Shown here piece by piece: positions 59,451-64,000 of a stretch of DNA of 64,000 nt. Position 1 is the stretch's first letter. Each line of letters starts with the position of its first letter. Source of the DNA: Blastocatellia bacterium (GTDB taxonomy: Bacteria > Acidobacteriota > Blastocatellia > Chloracidobacteriales > JADJPF01); contig JADJPF010000010.1 of NCBI GenBank assembly GCA_016713405.1, positions 112,958-176,957 on the forward strand, in the 5' to 3' direction. The position numbers and the translations under genes were made by a program. Under the pieces are notes generated by a model that did not search any database, had not been told where the DNA came from, and saw only the letters and a program-made list of their open reading frames with translations.

Positions 59451-59482
59451 AAAATAGGGTTACATTCAAGTAACCCTATTTT
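59451..59482. terminator. Bidirectional terminator
   Basis: Perfect 13-base arms AAAATAGGGTTAC (59451-59463) and GTAACCCTATTTT (59470-59482) with the loop ATTCAA. It lies between the convergent HAD gene (stop 59382) and the secreted protein gene (stop 59520), with A/T shoulders for both strands. Confidence 0.85.
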
Positions 59483-59519
59483 GCTAAAAGACTAATAAAC
59501 TAAAAAGTATATTTAACCA

Positions 59520-61559
59520 TTATTTAACAGAAACATCATCAATACGAAATATTGTTGGAGATATTGAACCATTAACACCTCTAAACCTTATTTGGATGGT
59601 TTGACCTTTATAACTTAGTAGGCTAAAACCACTTTTTTGAGAATAGACACCATCAGCGCTTTTATTTAAGTTGCTATAAGTAGCTAGTCTCTTTAGAAAA
59701 CTACCTGAAGAACTATAAACTTCAACATAAAATGAATCATAAGCAGTAGTAGTTGTTGTTTCTGTAGAACTAACATTAAGCCAAAATGTTAAATTAGCTG
59801 TTGTTGCTGTAGATGGGATAGTAAATTGTTGATATACAGTGCCTGTACTATTGTTAGTATTACCAGTATTAACATAGCCTGTACCACCATGAGGATATGC
59901 TCCATTAGTTGTATAGAATGATGCACCACTTAAAACCCAAGGTGATGAGCTTCCTTCAAAACCACCATTAACTAACCTTTCAACTATACCAGGAGTAATA
60001 GTTAATGAAAGAGGAGTAGAACGGCTTAATGGACTTGCTACACCATTAATATTTAATGTAAGTGTTCCTATTGTTGCAGTACTTGAAGCATTAAGTGTCA
60101 ATGTGCTAGAACTTCCAGGGCTAACAGGATTAGGAGAAAAACTTGCTGTTACACCACTTGGTAAACTTGAAGCCGTAAGTGTAATTGGTGAAGAAAAACC
60201 TCCTACTGAATTAGTTGTTACAGTAATAGTGCTAGAACTCCCTTGGCTTATGCTCTTACTAGAAGGAGATAGAGAAAGTGAGTAATTTGGTGTTGCAGTT
60301 GAATTAACAGTAAGAGAAGCATTTGCGGTTTTTGTTGTCCCATTACTATTACCAGAAATAGTTAAAGTACTTGTTCCTGTGTTAGATTGTGAAGTTGTTA
60401 TGGTTAAAGTAGCACTTGAGCCAACAGCAATTGGATTACTTGAAAAGCTACTAGTAACACCAGAAGGTAATCCACTAACAGATAATGTAACCATCCCTGA
60501 GAAACCTGCCTGAGCAGCAGTACTTATGGTATAGCTTGTAGAACTACCAGCAGTAACTGTTTGGGAGCTTGGAGAGGCCGTTAAGCTAAAATCAGGTTGA
60601 ATATTAGTTTTAGCTAACCACTCAGTAGCATTAAGGAATAATTGTTTATTAGTTCCAGCAGGATCATTCCACCCATCAAATAAATTATTACTTGGTTGCC
60701 CTGTTCCATCATCTATTGCTGAACTATCACCATGAGCAGCAATACGTCCTTGCCCAAATTGGCTTTGAGCAAAAGCTACACCAGTATTGCCAGTACTTGA
60801 AAAAGTATTACGGAGAATAACTCCTTTTACGTTAGGATTTCTTGATGTACTAATAGTCATTGATGCTCCAGCACGTAAAATTGTGCCGGAAACTGTACCA
60901 TAAGGCCCAAAAATAATAGGATCGCTAGAAGATGTTATGTTAAGTGTTGAAGGATTTTCATTTGATATATTATTAAGATCATACTGAATACCAAAAATAT
61001 TATTAATACCTCGTGAATTATTATTCATTAAATCGTTAAATATTCTAGGACTATCAATACCATGATTATTACGGTCAGAATTTAAGTGATCAGCGATCAT
61101 AAAAAGACCTCCACCATTATCAACAAAGTTTATGATAGCTGTTTTCTCAGCAGCAGTGAAGGCAATGTTAGGCTCAGGAATAACAAAAATCTTATATTTT
61201 GAAAGATCTTGTGGATTGCTAGTGTCGCCATAAGTAATACGGCCACTACTAGGCAATGTACTAACAGTATATTTTCCTGTTTTTACTAATTCTACTCCCC
61301 ATGCTGAAATAGCTCCTACCCAGCTAGTCTCAGTTGTTGGATTGCTTGGACTTGGGGTAGGTTGATCTGTATCACTTATCCAATCAGCGTTACCAGCAGT
61401 TTCAGCCTTAGTATTATCAAATAAAACAGAAACTAAGCTAGTTTGAGCTTGTACTTTAGAAGTAGATATTGGTACTTTGGGTAAATATAATATCCAACTA
61501 AATAAAAGACTTAAAATAAACACTCTAGTAAATTTTGACTGGCGCACTTGTTGCCACAT
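59520..61559 (-). CDS. Secreted multidomain protein: GATase-like domain, Ig-like repeats, jelly-roll domain
   Basis: The ATG at 61559 follows GGAG. The 679-residue protein has a signal peptide (about 10-39, FILSLLFSWILYL...VQAQ). An N-terminal alpha/beta domain (about 40-310) has FVIPEPNIAFTAAEKTAI, NFVDNGGGLFMIADHLNSD and GQGRIAAHGDSSAIDDG. It looks like the glutamine-amidotransferase/ThuA-like fold, but no clear Cys-His catalytic pair is visible. Two Ig-like repeats follow (about 325-415 and 420-510) with GLPSGVTSSFSSNP/LPSGVTASFSPNP hallmarks. A C-terminal CBM-like jelly roll begins VNGGFEGSSSPWVLSG and ends FRIDDVSVK. It is probably an extracellular polymer-binding protein; activity is not assigned. 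Confidence 0.75.
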   Translation of the reverse strand: MWQQVRQSKFTRVFILSLLFSWILYLPKVPISTSKVQAQTSLVSVLFDNTKAETAGNADWISDTDQPTPSPSNPTTETSWVGAISAWGVELVKTGKYTVSTLPSSGRITYGDTSNPQDLSKYKIFVIPEPNIAFTAAEKTAIINFVDNGGGLFMIADHLNSDRNNHGIDSPRIFNDLMNNNSRGINNIFGIQYDLNNISNENPSTLNITSSSDPIIFGPYGTVSGTILRAGASMTISTSRNPNVKGVILRNTFSSTGNTGVAFAQSQFGQGRIAAHGDSSAIDDGTGQPSNNLFDGWNDPAGTNKQLFLNATEWLAKTNIQPDFSLTASPSSQTVTAGSSTSYTISTAAQAGFSGMVTLSVSGLPSGVTSSFSSNPIAVGSSATLTITTSQSNTGTSTLTISGNSNGTTKTANASLTVNSTATPNYSLSLSPSSKSISQGSSSTITVTTNSVGGFSSPITLTASSLPSGVTASFSPNPVSPGSSSTLTLNASSTATIGTLTLNINGVASPLSRSTPLSLTITPGIVERLVNGGFEGSSSPWVLSGASFYTTNGAYPHGGTGYVNTGNTNNSTGTVYQQFTIPSTATTANLTFWLNVSSTETTTTTAYDSFYVEVYSSSGSFLKRLATYSNLNKSADGVYSQKSGFSLLSYKGQTIQIRFRGVNGSISPTIFRIDDVSVK

Positions 61560-61944
61560 AATAGTTAATACTCCTTAATTTTAAATAATTTTAGACTTGG
61601 GAAAGTTTAGTTTGTTTAGATATGTCTTAAAAAATCAAACAACTCTAAATCGCCGATAATAACATCATTTTCTTTTGTTTGTCTTCAAAAAGACTACTTA
61701 TTTTTCGTAAAACTTATTATTAACTAAAATTTAAGGCAAAAAACGGTCGTATAGCAGCAAAAAGTAACTTTAGAACAAAAAAAGACAAAGAAGGGGCATC
61801 GCCGTGACTTTAGTAATTTGATCTCTTTTTGTGTTTAAGTTCCTGCGTAGGCACCCTTGGCGTTGGTAGTGGTTGTTGCGTGCCGTATTTCTTGCGCGGC
61901 TTTGTTTTTGGAATTTGGTTGAAACTTTTACTGTGCCTCCTATA
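61560..61944. other. Gap upstream of the IS3-family element
   Basis: 385 bases between the secreted-protein gene and the element. The stretch from about 61840 to 61940 is visibly richer in GC than its surroundings and could be the remains of another insertion. Short open frames on the minus strand here (61770-61955) have low-complexity basic sequence and no recognisable homology, so I do not call them. Nothing else is seen. Confidence 0.4.
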
Positions 61945-62009
61945 ATGCTCCCCAAAAATTAGGCACCATAATAAGATAGGAGGAAAGAAAAGGTTAAAGG
62001 AGGAAAAAA

Positions 62010-62300
62010 ATGAAAAATGACCGAAAAAGCTATAGTGGCGAATGGAAGGCGAAAGTAGCATTGGAAGCAATAAAAGGACAAAGAACAATAAATGAGATAG
62101 CAAGCGATTATAAAGTACATCCGACCCAAATAATGAATTGGAAAAAACAGGCATTGGAACAATTGCCAGAAATGTTTTCAGACAAAAGACAAGGCAAAGT
62201 CCAGAGCGATGAAGAACTCAAGAGCAAGTTATATGAACAAATAGGTAAATTACAAGTCGAGTTAGACTGGGTGAAAAAAAAAGCTGGACTTATCAGTTGA
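62010..62300 (+). CDS. IS3-family transposase OrfA
   Basis: The 96-residue protein has the IS3 OrfA helix-turn-helix (about residues 10-55: YSGEWKAKVALEAIKGQ, TINEIASDYKVHPTQIMNWK) and a C-terminal leucine-zipper-like helix (KLYEQIGKLQVELDWVKKK). A strong AAAGGAGG precedes the ATG. The frame ends just past nine consecutive A's followed by G (62274-62283), the usual slippery site for -1 frameshifting into orfB. Alone, OrfA typically binds the ends and regulates transposition. Confidence 0.9.
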   Translation: MKNDRKSYSGEWKAKVALEAIKGQRTINEIASDYKVHPTQIMNWKKQALEQLPEMFSDKRQGKVQSDEELKSKLYEQIGKLQVELDWVKKKAGLIS

Positions 62301-63117
62301 AGAAAAACGCTGCCTTATAGAGACAGACCACCTGAAAATAAATATAAAAAGACAGTGTGAGCTAGTAGGAATAAGCAGAGGAGCATTTTATTATAAAGCA
62401 GTAACAGAAAGTACAGAAAATTTAGCAATAATGAAGAAAATAGATGAAATATATACTAAGCAACCATCTTATGGAGTAAGAAGAATTACAGTTGAGTTGA
62501 AAAAAACAGGATATAAGATAAATAGAAAAAGAGTAAGAAGGTTAATGAGATTAATGGGATTGGAAGCATTATATCCAAAGCCAAAGTTGAGCGTTACAGG
62601 AAGTGAAAGCAACAAATATCCATATTTGCTAAGAGGAGTAAAGATAGAAAGAAAAAATCAAGTATGGTCAACAGATATAACATACATAAGAATACAAAAA
62701 GGGTTTATATATTTAGTAGCAATAATGGATTGGTACAGCAGATATGTATTGGCCTGGGAGGTATCAAATACGTTGGACACGAGCTTCTGCATATCAACGC
62801 TAGAAAGAGCATTACGAATCGCAAAGCCAGAAATATTCAATAGCGATCAAGGCTCGCAATTTACCTCTAAAGAATTTACTAGCGTACTTATTGAAAATAA
62901 TATTTCTATTAGCCAAGATGGTCGGGGCAGGGTTTTTGACAACATTTTTATTGAAAGGCTCTGGCGTAGTCTTAAATATGAGGAAGTTTATCTTTTTGAT
63001 TACCAAACTGTTGCTCAAGCTGTTAGTGGTATTTCTCGTTACTTTTCTTCTTATAACTTTCAGCGTCCTCATCAATCTCTTGACTACCTTACTCCTTCTG
63101 CTGTTTATTTTACCTGA
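62281..63117 (+). CDS. IS3-family transposase OrfB (DDE integrase domain)
   Basis: Read in the -1 frame from the A-run at 62274-62282, about 279 residues are added to OrfA to form the OrfAB transposase. An HTH_21 segment (PSYGVRRITVELKKTGYKINRKRV) precedes the rve integrase core. The catalytic DDE triad is visible as Asp in WSTDITYIR, Asp in NSDQGSQFTSKEF and Glu in FIERLWRSLKYEEVYL. The C-terminus FQRPHQSLDYLTPSAVY is canonical. No internal stop is present, so the enzyme looks intact. Confidence 0.9.
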   Translation, partial: KLDLSVEEKRCLIETDHLKINIKRQCELVGISRGAFYYKAVTESTENLAIMKKIDEIYTKQPSYGVRRITVELKKTGYKINRKRVRRLMRLMGLEALYPKPKLSVTGSESNKYPYLLRGVKIERKNQVWSTDITYIRIQKGFIYLVAIMDWYSRYVLAWEVSNTLDTSFCISTLERALRIAKPEIFNSDQGSQFTSKEFTSVLIENNISISQDGRGRVFDNIFIERLWRSLKYEEVYLFDYQTVAQAVSGISRYFSSYNFQRPHQSLDYLTPSAVYFT

Positions 63118-63284
63118 TTTTTTGATGATGATTTTTTGATGATGATTGATTTTAAAGCGAAAAAGAAAATGATGATGATTTTAAATTTTGTTGATAATTT
63201 TTATTTTCTTACTATCTTAAATAGATGATTTTGGTGCCTTGACATTGGGGATCACTATATACTACTTCTCGTTTTTAACTCTCC

Positions 63285-63589
63285 TACGATACCTACCAAG
63301 CTTTTCTTACTTCTGTTATAAGGGCGCTCTTCTAAACATATTGTTCTTATTCAGGATGGTGCTAAATACCATACTTCTAAGCAACAAAGACTTTTTCAAC
63401 TTAGCAAATCTTGTTTAACTGTTTTCAACTTCCCTCTTATTCTCTGACTTTAACCCTATCGAAAGCTTTACTTGGAAAAATCTCAAGCAATCCCACATTC
63501 ATTTACATCATTTTCCTTCCTTTGATTCTTTGCAATCTAAAGTTGATGAAGCTTTGTTTGATTTCTCTAATCAACCTTTGCCATTTTAG
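63285..63589 (+). pseudogene. IS630-type DDE transposase remnant
   Basis: Directly after the IS3 right end, three frames together spell the C-terminal half of an IS630/DDE_3 transposase. These read YDTYQAFLTSVI, then KHIVLIQDGAKYHTSKQQRLFQ, then (after two one-base losses near 63421-63450) LPSYSPDFNPIESFTWKNLKQ, ending DFSNQPLPF with a stop at 63587-63589. The second Asp (QDGAKYH) and Glu (NPIE) of the DDE triad are recognisable. The 5' half is absent from the window side left of the IS3 element. It is a truncated, frame-broken relic, although some breaks may be sequencing indels. Confidence 0.7.
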
Positions 63590-64000
63590 TTTTTATTTGG
63601 CTTTTATGATTGTCTTAATTTTCTTTGCCTTTAGCCTCCTAATTTCCTTTTTATATTTCTTGAATACTATAGCAAAAGCTACTTTCTGTTGATGATATTA
63701 AAGATTCGGATTTATATGGCTTTTTAGTAAAAGTTAAGGAGGAGGGGTGAGAAATCAATATCTATCTAATGGGAAAAAGAAATGAATTAGCAATAGTTGA
63801 AAATTAGGATTTAACTAATATAGTGGAGGATAAGAAGTAAAATAGCGTAAAATAACGGATGGACAATGACAAATGGACAAAAATGGAAGACCGTCCAGAA
63901 CATGTAGCGAGCGAAGCGAAACGGTTTTAGGCAAATCAGACAAGGGGACTTGCTTATTTTAAGGTTATAACAAGTACGTTAAAATAAGTAGTCAAAATAA
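63590..64000. other. Degenerate sequence at the right edge
   Basis: 411 bases without a supportable gene. It includes an inverted repeat CTTATTTTAA (63953-63962) with TTAAAATAAG (63979-63988), extended by imperfect GACT flanks, which could be a transposon end or terminator. A block at 63895-63945 (AGCGAGCGAAGCG context) is richer in GC than the rest. Probably insertion-sequence debris. Confidence 0.4.

Larger units (their letters stand above)
61945..63255 (+). mobile_element. Complete IS3-family insertion sequence
   Basis: Imperfect terminal inverted repeats bound the element. The left end TGCTCCCCAA...AGGCACC (61946-61967) matches the reverse complement of the right end, TGATCCCCAA...AGGCACC (63233-63254). 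TATA lies on both flanks (61941-61944 and 63256-63259), consistent with a 4-base target duplication. Total about 1.31 kb, with orfA and orfB joined by a -1 frameshift window. Between orfB and the right end lies an odd GATGATGATT-rich tract (63121-63180). Structure is complete, so the element may be active. Confidence 0.85.

Noticed and set aside
61770..62162. Minus-strand frames overlapping the IS3 left end
   Set aside because: Each crosses or lies beside the inverted repeat and has basic or hydrophobic low-complexity sequence. They are opposite orfA and its leader.

Overview
The window is AT-rich, densely coded DNA from a diderm bacterium. It carries a full Tol-Pal system, TamB and Omp85 domains, lipoproteins and Ser/Thr-kinase signalling. 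Gene content (FG-GAP/Calx-beta secreted proteins, YVTN propellers, a Pal with Ig-like domains, a bifunctional-nuclease gene beside parA) would fit a low-GC Acidobacteriota such as Blastocatellia. That placement is inference, because no rRNA or other phylogenetic marker was compared. No tRNA, rRNA or CRISPR array was seen.

Layout. 1-5.9 kb: the start of a secreted protein (minus) and a very large secreted FG-GAP/Calx-beta protein (plus). 6-11.8 kb: a tight minus-strand run (alpha/beta hydrolase, RidA, fatty-acid hydroxylase, LRR protein, AlkD-like protein, methyltransferase, serS). 12-15.1 kb: a YVTN propeller protein, ssb and a BNR-type lipoprotein. 15.1-20.7 kb: the tol-pal operon (tolQ, tolR, TonB/TolA-like, tolB, pal, cpoB). 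21.5-29.2 kb: genome maintenance (recN, miaB, bifunctional nuclease, parA, parB, a near-perfect parS and a Xer-like recombinase with altered catalytic residues). 29.4-32.2 kb: a flippase-like membrane protein and an S41 protease. 32.3-40.3 kb: a signalling block with a secernin-like peptidase, a transmembrane propeller/NTPase protein, a palindrome cluster, and a small ORF coupled to an NTPase-Ser/Thr kinase fusion. 40.3-46.3 kb: a small lipoprotein, LURP-one-like protein, hydroxyacid dehydrogenase, CoA-transferase and penicillin acylase. 46.4-54.2 kb: an orphan ABC ATPase and a TamB-Omp85 single-chain protein. 54.5-61.6 kb: a chemotaxis receptor, secreted esterase, a small unknown, a HAD hydrolase and a secreted Ig-repeat protein. 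61.9-63.6 kb: a complete IS3-family element abutting an IS630-type remnant.

The most striking gene is at 47.6-54.2 kb. One uninterrupted frame carries the TamB C-terminal domain, about four POTRA domains and an Omp85 barrel. Upstream, after two compensating one-base corrections, lie the AsmA/TamB body and an N-terminal inner-membrane anchor. If real, one chain of about 2,200 residues would span the whole envelope, doing what TamA and TamB do as two proteins. The second point of interest is the pair of NTPase signalling proteins at 33.6-40.3 kb.

At least 17 one- or two-base indels break otherwise coherent genes, including parA, tolR, pal-like essential neighbours and the TamB-Omp85 gene. Many lie in homopolymers. 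They look like sequencing or assembly errors, so broken genes here are reported as single genes with the break points given.
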